A stretch of 64,000 nucleotides of DNA from Streptomyces zagrosensis (GTDB lineage: Bacteria > Actinomycetota > Actinomycetes > Streptomycetales > Streptomycetaceae), in assembly GCF_014203645.1 (NCBI RefSeq), contig NZ_JACHJL010000021.1, positions 1 to 64,000 of the forward strand, given 5' to 3'. Position numbers and translations under genes: made by a program. Below, piece by piece: positions 53,074 to 61,771 of the stretch (the stretch's first letter is position 1; every line of letters starts with the position of its first letter). Below the pieces are notes generated by a model. The model saw only the letters and a list, made by a program, of their open reading frames with translations, had not been told where the DNA came from and ran no database searches.

Positions 53074-53598
53074 CTACTTCCCGAAGCCGAAGCTGCCCGC
53101 GCCATCGACCCTGGCCCGCAGCCGCTTGCCCTTCTCGGTGGCCTGCTCGTTCAGCTCTTCCTGGAATTGCTGCATCCGGGCCAACAGGTCCGCGTCGTGG
53201 GCGGCCAGCATGCGGGCCGCGAGCAGGCCCGCGTTACGGGCTCCGCCGACCGAGACGGTGGCGACCGGGACGCCCGCGGGCATCTGCACGATGGAGAGCA
53301 GCGAGTCCATGCCGTCCAGGTACTTCAGCGGCACCGGCACGCCGATGACCGGCAGCGGGGTGACGGAGGCGAGCATTCCGGGCAGATGGGCCGCCCCGCC
53401 CGCGCCCGCGATGATCGCCTTCAAACCACGGCCGGCGGCCTGTTCTCCATACGCGATCATCTCGCGCGGCATCCGGTGGGCGGAGACGACATCGACCTCG
53501 TAGCCGATCTCGAATTCGTCCAGGGCCTTGGTGGCGGCTTCCATGACGGACCAGTCGGAGTCAGACCCCATGACGATCCCAATGAGCGGCGAAGTCAT
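53074..53598 (-). CDS. purE: N5-carboxyaminoimidazole ribonucleotide mutase
   Basis: Purine biosynthesis: converts N5-CAIR to CAIR. 174 aa. GIVMGSDSDWSVM (residues 7-19) is the phosphate-binding signature; VVSAHRMPREMIAYGEQA carries the catalytic His; IIAGAGGAAHLPGMLASVTP completes the active site. Class I PurE, as expected with a purK partner. ATG 53598 overlaps the purK stop by 4 bp. Confidence 0.97.
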   Translation of the reverse strand: MTSPLIGIVMGSDSDWSVMEAATKALDEFEIGYEVDVVSAHRMPREMIAYGEQAAGRGLKAIIAGAGGAAHLPGMLASVTPLPVIGVPVPLKYLDGMDSLLSIVQMPAGVPVATVSVGGARNAGLLAARMLAAHDADLLARMQQFQEELNEQATEKGKRLRARVDGAGSFGFGK

Positions 53599-54755
53599 TC
53601 CGTGATCGTTCCTCGCAGATAACCGGCGGCATGGCTCGCGCGCTCACGCACGTCGGCTAGATCGTCGCCGTAAGTGTTGACGTGACCGACCTTGCGGCCG
53701 GGCTTAACATCTTTACCGTACATATGGATCTTTAGGCCAGGGTCGCGTGCCATGCAGTGCAGATACGCCGCGTACATGTCGGGGTAATCGCCGCCGAGTA
53801 CGTTGGCCATGACGGTCCAGCGCACGCGGGGGCGCGGGTCGCCCAACGGTAGGTCGAGCACGGCGCGCACATGGTTGGCGAACTGCGAGGTGATCGCGCC
53901 GTCCTGGGTCCAGTGCCCGGAGTTGTGCGGGCGCATCGCCAATTCGTTGACCAGCACCTTTGTGCCGTCGCCGCTGCCGTCGCCGGTGCGTACCTCGAAG
54001 AGTTCGACGGCCAGATGACCGATGACGTCCAGCTCTTCGGCGATCTTCAGGGCGAGCTGCTGGGCGTGCGTGGACAGCTTCGGGTCCAGGCCCGGGGCGG
54101 GGGCGATGACGGTGTCGCACACGCCGTCCACCTGGATCGACTCGACCACCGGGTACGCCACGGCCTGGCCGTGCGGCGAGCGCACCACGTTGGCCGCAAG
54201 CTCCCGCGCGAAGGCGACCTTCTCCTCGGCCAGCACCGGCACCCCGGCGCGGAAGGGCTCGACCGCATCGGCCGCACTCCGCACGATCCAAACGCCCTTC
54301 CCGTCGTACCCACCGCGCACCGTTTTCAGGACGACCGGGAACCCTTCGCCCTCGGCGGCGAAGCGGGCGACGTCGGCGGGGTCGGAGACGATCCGGTGCC
54401 GGGGGCACGGGGCGCCGATCTCGGTGAGCCTGGCCCGCATCACGCCCTTGTCCTGGGCGTGCACCAGGGCCCGCGGCCCGGGCCGTACGGGGATGCCGTC
54501 GGCCTCCAAGGCGTGCAGATGCTCCGTCGGGACGTGCTCGTGATCGAAGGTGATCACATCGCACCCTTGTGCGAACCTACGAAGGGTGTCGAGGTCGCGG
54601 TAATCACCGACGACCACATCCCCGGCGACCTGTGCCGCGGAATCCGTTGGAGCGTCGCTGAGGAGCTTGAACTTGACGCCGAGCGGAATACCCGCCTCAT
54701 GCGTCATTCGTGCGAGCTGGCCGCCGCCGACCATGCCAATTACAGGGAACGTCAC
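53595..54755 (-). CDS. purK: N5-carboxyaminoimidazole ribonucleotide synthase
   Basis: ATP-grasp enzyme making N5-CAIR from AIR, bicarbonate and ATP. 386 aa. N-terminus VIGMVGGGQLARMTHEAGIP; ATP-grasp segments GFPVVLKTVRGGYDGKGVWI and VLAEEKVAFARELAANVVRS; metal site LVNELAMRPHNSGHWTQDGA. ATG 54755. Coupled to purE. Divergent from gtrA, as in mycobacteria. Confidence 0.97.
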   Translation of the reverse strand: MTFPVIGMVGGGQLARMTHEAGIPLGVKFKLLSDAPTDSAAQVAGDVVVGDYRDLDTLRRFAQGCDVITFDHEHVPTEHLHALEADGIPVRPGPRALVHAQDKGVMRARLTEIGAPCPRHRIVSDPADVARFAAEGEGFPVVLKTVRGGYDGKGVWIVRSAADAVEPFRAGVPVLAEEKVAFARELAANVVRSPHGQAVAYPVVESIQVDGVCDTVIAPAPGLDPKLSTHAQQLALKIAEELDVIGHLAVELFEVRTGDGSGDGTKVLVNELAMRPHNSGHWTQDGAITSQFANHVRAVLDLPLGDPRPRVRWTVMANVLGGDYPDMYAAYLHCMARDPGLKIHMYGKDVKPGRKVGHVNTYGDDLADVRERASHAAGYLRGTITE

Positions 54756-54925
54756 CTATCTAGGGTAGCCGTATCGGCCAGAAGGCTTATCGCGCGTTTG
54801 TGGGTTCATCCATGTCCGGATTGACCTACGATCCGCGATACCCCGACGCACCCCGCGCACCGGCTGGTTAGCATGAAGCAGTTGGAGTAATGCTGACGAC
54901 CGCGATACGGAGTAAGACGATCACT

Positions 54926-55441
54926 ATGAGTGAACGGCGAGCGCTGCGTATGCGGCTGGAACTGCTCATGCGCGAGGTAGCGAAATTCGGCGCCGTGGGC
55001 GGTGTGGGCCTTCTAGTCAACCTTGCGGTCTTCAACCTCGTCCGGCACCTGACCGAGCTCCCAGTGGTGCGGGCGAGCATCCTGGCGACGGTCGTCGCCA
55101 TCGCCTTCAACTACGTGGGCTTTCGCTACTTCACCTACCGCGACCGGGACAAGGGCGGCCGGGCCAAGGAGATGAGCCTGTTCCTGCTCTTCAGCGCGAT
55201 CGGGCTGATCATCGAGAACGGCGTGCTGTACACGGCCACGTACGGCTTCGACTGGGACACCCCGCTACAGAGCAACGTCTTCAAGTTCGTCGGCATCGGC
55301 ATCGCGACCCTCTTCCGTTTCTGGTCGTACCGGACGTGGGTATTCCAGGCGCTGCCCGCCCGCGAGGCAGTGCAGACGGCCGAGTCCTTCCTCACCACCG
55401 CCGAACTGCGAGAGCAGGCCCAGGCGGGCCGCTCCAAGTAA
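54926..55441 (+). CDS. GtrA family membrane protein
   Basis: 171 aa with four hydrophobic segments: KFGAVGGVGLLVNLAVFNLV, ASILATVVAIAFNYVGFRYF, LFLLFSAIGLIIENGVLYTA and FVGIGIATLFRFWSYRTWVF. GtrA proteins are thought to flip or aid transfer of polyprenyl-linked sugars for surface glycans. I chose ATG 54926 (GGAG 13 nt upstream); ATG 54890 is in frame but its GGAG is only 2 nt away. Ends 11 bp before the convergent kinase gene. Confidence 0.9.
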   Translation: MSERRALRMRLELLMREVAKFGAVGGVGLLVNLAVFNLVRHLTELPVVRASILATVVAIAFNYVGFRYFTYRDRDKGGRAKEMSLFLLFSAIGLIIENGVLYTATYGFDWDTPLQSNVFKFVGIGIATLFRFWSYRTWVFQALPAREAVQTAESFLTTAELREQAQAGRSK

Positions 55442-55452
55442 CCCGGTGGCGA

Positions 55453-56706
55453 TCACGTTCCGCTGTGGGACTCGGCCTCACGGCTGAGGAAGAGGGCGAA
55501 GATCGGCGGCTGCTGTTGGAGGAGTTCCAGCCGACCGCCGTCCGCCTCGGCCAGGTCCCGGGCCACGGCCAGGCCGAGCCCCGTGGAGTTACGCCCGCTG
55601 ACCGTACGCTCGAAGACCCGGGCGCCTAGGTCGGCGGGGACCCCGGGCCCCTCGTCCAAAACCTCGACGACCGCCTGATTGCCGGTGACACGGGTCCGTA
55701 GGGCCACCGTGCCACCGCCGTGCATCAGGGAATTCTCGATCAGCGTCGCCAGCACCTGAGCGACCGCGCCGGGCGTTCCCACGGCGCGCAGCCCCTTCTT
55801 GCCGGAGCGGACGATGGCGCGATTGTCGCCGCGGCAGGCCGGGCGCCACTCCTCGATCTGCTGCTTGACGACCTCGTCCAGATCGAAGGCGACGGCCGAA
55901 CCGGACCGCGGGTCGCGGGAGTTGGTCAGCAATCGCTGCACCACATCGGTCAGCCGCTCCACCTGGGCCAGCGCGATCGTCGCCTCCTCCTTGACCATCT
56001 CCGGCTCATCGGTGACCGTGATCTCCTCCAGCCGCATGGAGAGCGCGGTCAGCGGCGTACGCAGTTGGTGGGAAGCATCGGCTGCCAGCCGCCGCTCGGC
56101 GGTGAGCATTCGCGCGATGCGCTCCGCGCTGGCGTCAAGCACATCGGCAACCCGGTCGAGCTCTGGTACCCCGTAGCGCCGGTGCCGCGGCCTGGGGTCG
56201 CCCGAGCCCAGCCGTTCGGCGGTCTCCGCCAGGTCCGTCAGGGGAGCGACGAGCCGGTGCGCCTGTCGTACGGCGAGGATCACGGCGGCCACGATGGCCA
56301 GCAGCGCCACCGACAAGATGATCAGTAACGTACGGCCGATCTCTCGACCCACCGTGCCGTGCGACTCCTCGACCCGGATCTTGACCCCCTGCGCGCCCGT
56401 CTCCTCGGCGGCGATGACGCCACCGGAGGGGCGCTTGCCGATCTCCAGCGGAGCGGACTGGCCCGGGATGGTGATGCGGGCATAGCGGTCGGTGGTGATC
56501 TGCTCGCTCAACACCTTGGGGGTCACCGACTCGCCGCCGATGAGCCGCCCGTCCACGATGCTCAGCAGCCGCAGCGCCTCGGACTCCACGCTCTCTTGCG
56601 CGCTGTTTTCGATGGTGCGGGTCTCCACGATGACCAGCGAGACGCCGAAGACCGCGATGACGACGAGCACCACCGCGAGCGTGGAGTTGATCAGACGGCG
56701 CCGCAT
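55453..56706 (-). CDS. OmpR-type sensor histidine kinase with HAMP domain; TTA codon
   Basis: 417 aa. Two membrane helices (about 9-27 and 127-147) flank an extracytoplasmic sensor of about 100 residues; then HAMP (about 148-200), phosphoacceptor LAADASHQLRTPLTALSMRL, N box VLATLIENSLMHGGG, G box VLDEGPGVPADLG and GLGLAVARDLAEADGG. Codon 127 (56326-56328 on the minus strand) is TTA, so full-length kinase should require the bldA leucyl-tRNA. 21 bp downstream of its response regulator. Signal unknown. Confidence 0.93.
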   Translation of the reverse strand: MRRRLINSTLAVVLVVIAVFGVSLVIVETRTIENSAQESVESEALRLLSIVDGRLIGGESVTPKVLSEQITTDRYARITIPGQSAPLEIGKRPSGGVIAAEETGAQGVKIRVEESHGTVGREIGRTLLIILSVALLAIVAAVILAVRQAHRLVAPLTDLAETAERLGSGDPRPRHRRYGVPELDRVADVLDASAERIARMLTAERRLAADASHQLRTPLTALSMRLEEITVTDEPEMVKEEATIALAQVERLTDVVQRLLTNSRDPRSGSAVAFDLDEVVKQQIEEWRPACRGDNRAIVRSGKKGLRAVGTPGAVAQVLATLIENSLMHGGGTVALRTRVTGNQAVVEVLDEGPGVPADLGARVFERTVSGRNSTGLGLAVARDLAEADGGRLELLQQQPPIFALFLSREAESHSGT

Positions 56707-56727
56707 GCCCCTACAACCGTGTTCAGG

Positions 56728-57408
56728 TCAGCTCTTTTCGAATCGAAAGCCGACGCCGCGCACCGTCGCGATGTAGCGCGGGTTGGCGGCGTCGTCGCCC
56801 AGCTTCTTGCGTAGCCAGGAGATGTGCATGTCGAGCGTCTTGGTCGAAGACCACCAGGTGGTGTCCCAGACCTCGCGCATGAGCTGGTCGCGAGTGACGA
56901 CTCGGCCCGCGTCCCGGACCAGGACCCGCAACAGATCGAACTCCTTGGCGGTGAGCTGCAACTCCTCGTCGCCCATCCAGGCCCGGTGCGACTCGACGTC
57001 GATCCGTACGCCGTGGGTGGCCGGCTGCGGCTGCTGGGTCTCGGCGGAGCCACGGCGCAGCAGGGCGCGCACCCGGGCCAGCAGTTCCGCTAGCCGGAAG
57101 GGCTTGGTGACGTAGTCATCGGCGCCGGCATCCAGCCCGACAACGGTGTCTACCTCGTCGGCGCGAGCCGTGAGCACCAGCACGGGGAAGCTATGGCCCT
57201 CGTTACGCAGCCGCCTGCACACCTCCAGGCCGTCCATCCCCGGCAATCCGAGATCGAGGACGAGTAGATCGACACCGCCTTGCAGTCCCGCATCCAGCGC
57301 GGTGGGGCCGTCCTGGCGCACCTCCACCTCGTACCCCTCGCGGCGCAGAGCGCGGGCGAGCGGCTCCGAGATGGACGCATCATCCTCGGCGAGCAGTACT
57401 CGGGTCAT
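56728..57408 (-). CDS. OmpR/PhoB-type response regulator
   Basis: 226 aa from ATG 57408 (MTRVLLAEDDAS). Receiver with the acidic pair EDD at 8-10, phosphoacceptor in LLVLDLGLPGMDGLEV, Lys in DDYVTKPFRLAELLARVRAL. Winged-helix DNA-binding domain (about 130-225): LTAKEFDLLRVLVRDAGRVV and TKTLDMHISWLRKKLGD. Transcribed ahead of the kinase. Targets unknown. Unlike the kinase, it has no TTA codon. Confidence 0.95.
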   Translation of the reverse strand: MTRVLLAEDDASISEPLARALRREGYEVEVRQDGPTALDAGLQGGVDLLVLDLGLPGMDGLEVCRRLRNEGHSFPVLVLTARADEVDTVVGLDAGADDYVTKPFRLAELLARVRALLRRGSAETQQPQPATHGVRIDVESHRAWMGDEELQLTAKEFDLLRVLVRDAGRVVTRDQLMREVWDTTWWSSTKTLDMHISWLRKKLGDDAANPRYIATVRGVGFRFEKS

Positions 57409-58396
57409 GCGGGAATGGTAGTCCGCTACGGGCAAGGTCAGAGCCGGGCCTGCATCCTTGTCTCACCAGGTGTCCCGCATTCCGCTGCTCTTGCCCGCAT
57501 CGGGCCGCCACTGTGTCACCACCGGTTCGCCACTCGGCCGCGCCGCCGCCTCTTCGCACGCCCCACGCGCTTTTTCGCGCCGCACCGGCGCAGGCCCTCG
57601 GTCCGCACCCTCGACCTCTGCTCTTGATCTCAGCCGCCGGCCTCAGCCCCCGGCCGCTGCCCCCGGCCCGCGCCGTCGTTCATCCCGGCCGCGCTCCTGG
57701 GAGCTGCTGCGTGCGAGGGGACGAACGAAAGGCCCCGGGCACCTCCCGCGAGGGGGAGACACGAAAGATCCCAGGGACGCCTACCGCGAAGGGGAGGAGT
57801 GAAGATCGCGGGGCGCCACCCGGCAGGAGTGCCAGCGGAGGTCCCCAGGGGGCGCCATCCGCGACCGCGTCGATTCGTCACGCGGTACTCAACCATCGGC
57901 CATTTGGCGGTAGTTGCCCCCTCTGATCACTGGCGGGGGTTCTAGCGTGCGATGCACTGTTATCAGGCCATCGTGACCGAGTGCCCAGTTCTCTCCGAAT
58001 GGCAGGCAAAAAGTTGCAGCCAGGTGTCGTGAGTTACGTCTCATCGCCTTCCATTCGTGCCCCTCGTCTGGCGTATGGTGACGGAACGTCTGTAGCACTG
58101 CCCTGAGACCTTTGGATCGCAAGACGCGCCAAAGGTTTCTGTTGTGCTCGGGGCTGGCACCACCAGTCTCGTTCAAGCACAGTGAATGATCTGCCGGCCA
58201 GGTCCGCCGCGTGTCCATTGCGCGGGGGGCGTGGAGCCCGGTGCGCGGCCGTCCTCTCGGTTCCCTCCTGGGTGCCGCCCCCGTGGGACGTGGGGGTGAG
58301 GCGACGTGTTGCCGTGCCGGCCACCCGACCGGGCGCGTGATCTTGATTCTGGCTAGCCGTCATGGCCTCGCGTCCCGAGCCCCCCAAGGAACAACC
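57409..58396. other. Long intergenic region before the peptide transporter
   Basis: 988 bp between divergent genes, the longest gap in the window. 57,500-57,870 is low-complexity GC-rich sequence. 57,900-58,200 is lower in GC and looks regulatory, with the hairpin listed at 58,108-58,136. ORFs here have no ribosome sites and no recognisable products. AAGGA (58,386-58,390) is the ribosome site of the transporter. Confidence 0.5.
58108..58136 (+). promoter_or_regulatory. Inverted repeat upstream of the peptide transporter
   Basis: ACCTTTGG (58108-58115) / CCAAAGGT (58129-58136), 13-nt loop, flanked by AG and TTCT that extend the symmetry. Not GC-rich enough for a terminator; possible operator or leader hairpin. 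Confidence 0.45.
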
Positions 58397-59926
58397 ATGG
58401 CGTCCAGCCTGACGAAGGGCGCGGCCAAGCAGGGAAACCCTGCGGACGGCGGCAAAACCTTCTTCGGCCACCCTCGCGGCCTGGCCACTCTCTTCATGAC
58501 CGAGATGTGGGAGCGCTTCAGCTTCTACGGCATGCGGGCCCTGCTCGTCCTCTACCTGATCTCCGGTGGCCCGGATTCGAAGGACGGCAGCCAAGGCGGC
58601 GGCCTGGAGATGACCGAGGCCAACGCGGTCGCCATCTACTCCGTCTACCTGGCCATGGTCTATCTGCTGGCCATGCCGGGCGGCTGGTTCGGTGACCGGG
58701 TCTGGGGACCGCGCAAGACCGTGGCGATCGCGGCCGGCATCATCATGGCCGGCCACCTGCTGCTCGCCGTCCCCGGCCAGCTTCCGTTCTTCGGCGGCCT
58801 CGCCCTGGTGGCGTTCGGTTCCGGGCTGCTGAAGGCCAACATCTCCACCATGGTCGGCCATCTCTACGACGGCCCCGAAGATCCGCGCCGAGACGGTGGC
58901 TTCACCGTCTTCTACATCGGCATCAACATCGGCGGCTTTGCCGCGCCGCTGGTCATCGGCACGGTGGGCCAGGAGGTCAACTGGCACCTCGGCTTCGCCA
59001 TCGCCGCGCTTGGCATGGCGCTGGGCCTCATCCAGTTCCTGCTCGGCACGCGCCATCTCAGCCCGCTCTCCAGCCAGGTGCCGACCCCACTCGCCACCGA
59101 GGAGCGCAAGACCTGGCTGCGTAAGGGCCTGATCTGGACGGTGATCGCTGCCGCGTTCTACACCGTCGTCACCGTGACGGGGCACTTCACCCTGAACTGG
59201 GCGCTCGTCCCCATCACCATCCTCGGTCTGATCATTCCGATCGCGGTGCTGGTCCGGATCAAGCGGGACAAGGAGCTGACCGACCTCGAACAGACAAAGG
59301 TCAGCGGCTACATCTGGTTCTTCGTCGCGGCGGCCGTCTTCTGGATGATCTTCGACCAGGGCGGCTCGACCCTGTCCGCCTTCGCGGAGACGAAGACGGC
59401 GGACTCCGTGTTCGGCATCCGCTTCCCGTCCTCGTGGTTCCAGTCGGTCAACTCGGCCTGGGTGATGGCCCTCGCCCCGGTGTTCGCCTGGATGTGGCTG
59501 GCCCTGGCCCGCCGCAACCGAGAGCCCAACACCACGGTGAAGTTCGCCATGGCGCTGGTCCTCACCGGAGCGTCGTTCTTCGTCTTCGTCATCCCGATGA
59601 GCATGGCCAACGACGGTTCGACGGTCAGCCCGGGCTGGCTGCTGTCCATCTACATGCTGCAAACGATGGGTGAGCTGTGCCTCTCCCCCGTCGGCCTCTC
59701 GGTGACCACGAAGATGGCGCCCCAGAAGTACGCCAGCCAGATGCTCGGCGTCTGGTTCCTCGCGGTCACCGCGGGCGACTGCACCACGGGCCTGCTCTCC
59801 ATCGGCGGCGTGGACCTCAGCGGTGAAGGAGTGATCGCCCTGGAAGCGACGCTTGCGGTGCTGGCTGGATTCGCGATCTGGATGTACCGCAAGAAGGTCG
59901 TGAAGATGATGGGCGACGTCCACTAA
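58397..59926 (+). CDS. Proton-dependent oligopeptide transporter (POT/PTR family)
   Basis: Imports di- and tripeptides with protons. 509 aa, about 12-14 membrane helices. Family signatures: LFMTEMWERFSFYGMRALLV (ExxER motif in TM1), AMPGGWFGDRVWGPRKTVAI, FTVFYIGINIGGFAAPLVIG, and the late ELCLSPVGLSVTTKMAPQKY. ATG 58397 with AAGGA upstream. Close to the DtpT-type bacterial peptide transporters. It may be regulated by the adjacent two-component system, by position only. Ended by a strong hairpin. Confidence 0.95.
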   Translation: MASSLTKGAAKQGNPADGGKTFFGHPRGLATLFMTEMWERFSFYGMRALLVLYLISGGPDSKDGSQGGGLEMTEANAVAIYSVYLAMVYLLAMPGGWFGDRVWGPRKTVAIAAGIIMAGHLLLAVPGQLPFFGGLALVAFGSGLLKANISTMVGHLYDGPEDPRRDGGFTVFYIGINIGGFAAPLVIGTVGQEVNWHLGFAIAALGMALGLIQFLLGTRHLSPLSSQVPTPLATEERKTWLRKGLIWTVIAAAFYTVVTVTGHFTLNWALVPITILGLIIPIAVLVRIKRDKELTDLEQTKVSGYIWFFVAAAVFWMIFDQGGSTLSAFAETKTADSVFGIRFPSSWFQSVNSAWVMALAPVFAWMWLALARRNREPNTTVKFAMALVLTGASFFVFVIPMSMANDGSTVSPGWLLSIYMLQTMGELCLSPVGLSVTTKMAPQKYASQMLGVWFLAVTAGDCTTGLLSIGGVDLSGEGVIALEATLAVLAGFAIWMYRKKVVKMMGDVH

Positions 59927-59971
59927 CGCCCCACCCCGGGCCGCCATCGGCGGACCGGACGCCCTGCCCCA

Positions 59972-60005
59972 CCGAAGGCCCGACGCACCCGCGTCGGGCC
60001 TTCGG
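59972..60005 (+). terminator. Terminator after the peptide transporter
   Basis: Perfect 15-bp stem CCGAAGGCCCGACGC (59972-59986) / GCGTCGGGCCTTCGG (59991-60005) with ACCC loop, 45 bp past the stop. Confidence 0.9.
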
Positions 60006-60504
60006 CGTCGTACGCCGCTACGCGCCTGCCGCTGGAAGCCGCCATGGCGTTGCCGTGCCGCCGCTGGGCGGCTCAGTCGGGCGTTGCCGCCGCTGTACGC
60101 CCGCGTGACGTACTGCCGGCGCTGTACGGCACCCCATTCACCATTCGCACGCTGCCAGCGCCTGTGCGCCCCTGTCGGGCGCTGTCGGGCGCTGGCAGGC
60201 GCTGACGGGCTGACGGCGCCGACGTGGCTGGCAGGCGTTGCAGGCAGCCGCCCAGCCGTGGGGGTGCGGTGCCGTGGGGCCGATGTGGCGCCGTGGGGCC
60301 GATGTGGCGCCTGAGCGCCACACGGCATAGCCCGGCACGGAAACGGCCGGGCGTGGGGCGCGGAGCAGCGCCGAGATGGCGTGCCGCAGCAAGGAAAGGA
60401 GATGGCGTGCCGTGGCGAAGACGCAAGAAAAGCAGGAAAACGAGCGAGCGAGTTGAGCGAGAGCGGCAAGCGAACCGAAGTGCCGAGTGGGCGAACCGTA
60501 CGGG
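60006..60504. other. Repetitive intergenic region before the anti-sigma gene
   Basis: About 500 bp without a gene. It has a run of related words at 60040-60230 (GCGCTG, GCCGCTG, TGTCGGGCGCTG recurring), the tandem duplication at 60271-60308, then a purine-rich stretch (60380-60480). No promoter or RNA recognised. Confidence 0.5.
60271..60308. repeat. 19-bp perfect tandem duplication
   Basis: GCCGTGGGGCCGATGTGGC at 60271-60289 and again at 60290-60308. Confidence 0.9.
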
Positions 60505-60990
60505 TCAGCCGGGCGCGGCCAGCTCCGCCCAGACCGTTTTTCCGGGGCCGTCTGCGTTCCGTACGACCCCCCAGTCGAGACACAGACGCTCCACGATGAA
60601 CATCCCATGGCCACCTGGGCGTCCGGCGCGATGCGGCATCCGAGGTGCGGGCGTGCCCGCCCCCGTGTCTTTGACCTCAAGGCGGAGCGACTTCGCGTCG
60701 CAGCTCACCCGCAGTTCCTCGGGTCCTTCGGCGTGCAGGCACGCGTTGGTGACCAGCTCGGAGACGACCAGCAACACATCCTCGGCGGCGGCGCGCTGGT
60801 CGGCGGTAGCGGCCGGTAGCCAGCCCCAGTCCCGCAGCGCCTCCCGGGCGAAGTCGCGAGCGCGAGGGACGGCGCCACTGGCGTCGATCAGGGCGAGGCG
60901 GCGGATCTGCCCGTGCGACGGGCGGACCGCAGCGGTGGCACCAGACTCCGGACCGCGGTCGCCCGGCGAGTACGGCCGCGCGGTGCTCAT
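60505..60990 (-). CDS. RsbW-like anti-sigma factor / serine kinase (HATPase_c_2)
   Basis: 161 aa. GHKL ATPase fold: N box EDVLLVVSELVTNACLHAEG, G1 LRLEVKDTGAG, G2 GGHGMFIVERLCLDWGV. Such proteins bind a SigB/SigF-type sigma factor and phosphorylate an STAS antagonist. The sigma gene (61772) and STAS gene (61153) are its neighbours, forming a complete partner-switch module. ATG 60990. The segment before residue 35 is unstructured. Confidence 0.9.
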   Translation of the reverse strand: MSTARPYSPGDRGPESGATAAVRPSHGQIRRLALIDASGAVPRARDFAREALRDWGWLPAATADQRAAAEDVLLVVSELVTNACLHAEGPEELRVSCDAKSLRLEVKDTGAGTPAPRMPHRAGRPGGHGMFIVERLCLDWGVVRNADGPGKTVWAELAAPG

Positions 60991-61152
60991 CAGCGCTTCA
61001 CCTCACCGATTCACCGATTCAGGGACAGGGGCTGCCTGTCGCGTCGAGCAGATTTAGCTGTCTCTTGCCCGGGTACGGCGTGAGAACACCCACTTGTTTG
61101 GTCCGGGCTGTGTGACACAGGTAACGCACACATGAAGCACAGGTGGTCCGCG

Positions 61153-61521
61153 TCACTCGATGAGTGCCGCATCCAGCGTCTCGTGCACCGCAAAGACGGC
61201 GTCGGCGCCGGTGATCTCGAAGACCCGCGCGACGACAGGAAGCATGCCCGCCAAGTGGACAGCACCCCCCGCCGCTTCGGCCTTCAATCGCGCGCCGAGC
61301 AACACGTTCAGTCCGGTGGAATCGCAGAACTCCAACTGGGAGCAGTCCACAACCAGCCGTGGCCGCCCGTCGATCACGCACTGTTCCAATGGCTCGCGAA
61401 GCAGCTCGGCGGTGTGGTGATCGAGCTCACCCGTCGGAGTGACTACTGCGCTCGCTCCCTGGTGTCGCACCTCGACTCGCAGTCGGCCTCTGCTTGCGCT
61501 GCCGACCATCCCGCGGTCCAT
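61153..61521 (-). CDS. STAS-domain anti-sigma factor antagonist (RsbV-like)
   Basis: 122 aa. STAS fold with ASAVVTPTGELDHHTAELLR and the phosphorylation loop LEFCDSTGLNVLLGARLKAE; the Ser in CDST is the expected kinase target. In its unphosphorylated form it should bind the RsbW-like protein and free the sigma factor. ATG 61521 has AGAGG upstream; an ATG four codons later is also in frame. 160 bp upstream of the anti-sigma gene, same direction. Confidence 0.9.
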   Translation of the reverse strand: MDRGMVGSASRGRLRVEVRHQGASAVVTPTGELDHHTAELLREPLEQCVIDGRPRLVVDCSQLEFCDSTGLNVLLGARLKAEAAGGAVHLAGMLPVVARVFEITGADAVFAVHETLDAALIE

Positions 61522-61771
61522 GCACGCACCTCTTCTGGCGTCTCGTGGCTTTCGATTACGCGCCTCGAAGACTACGCCTTCGACACGACGTGCGGTAGCC
61601 GAACAACTGGCATATATCACCAAATACGGACAACACGCACTTGCCACTTCCGGGTCAATGCAGGTAGGCGTAGTAGGACACACAAACACGGCCCGGCTTT
61701 GGAGGCGCCGCTCACCGCAGCAAGACGATATGGCTTCGGCAGCCATATGCCGAGAATGATGGAGGATACCC
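61522..61771. other. Divergent promoter region of the sigma/antagonist module
   Basis: 250 bp with lower GC content. A perfect inverted repeat lies at 61728-61748 just before the sigma gene. I could not find a clear SigB/SigF-type promoter (GTTT...GGGTA type) in either direction. Confidence 0.45.
61728..61748. promoter_or_regulatory. Inverted repeat upstream of the sigma factor gene
   Basis: ATATGGCT (61728-61735), loop TCGGC, AGCCATAT (61741-61748); ends 23 nt before ATG 61772. Its AT-rich arms and position suggest an operator or a leader hairpin rather than a terminator. Confidence 0.5.

Noticed and set aside
57889..58218. 109-aa ORF in the long intergenic region
   Set aside because: No ribosome site and no recognisable family; the region looks regulatory.
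58034..60583. 849-aa antisense ORF across the peptide transporter
   Set aside because: Shadow ORF opposite a clear POT gene with no domain of its own.
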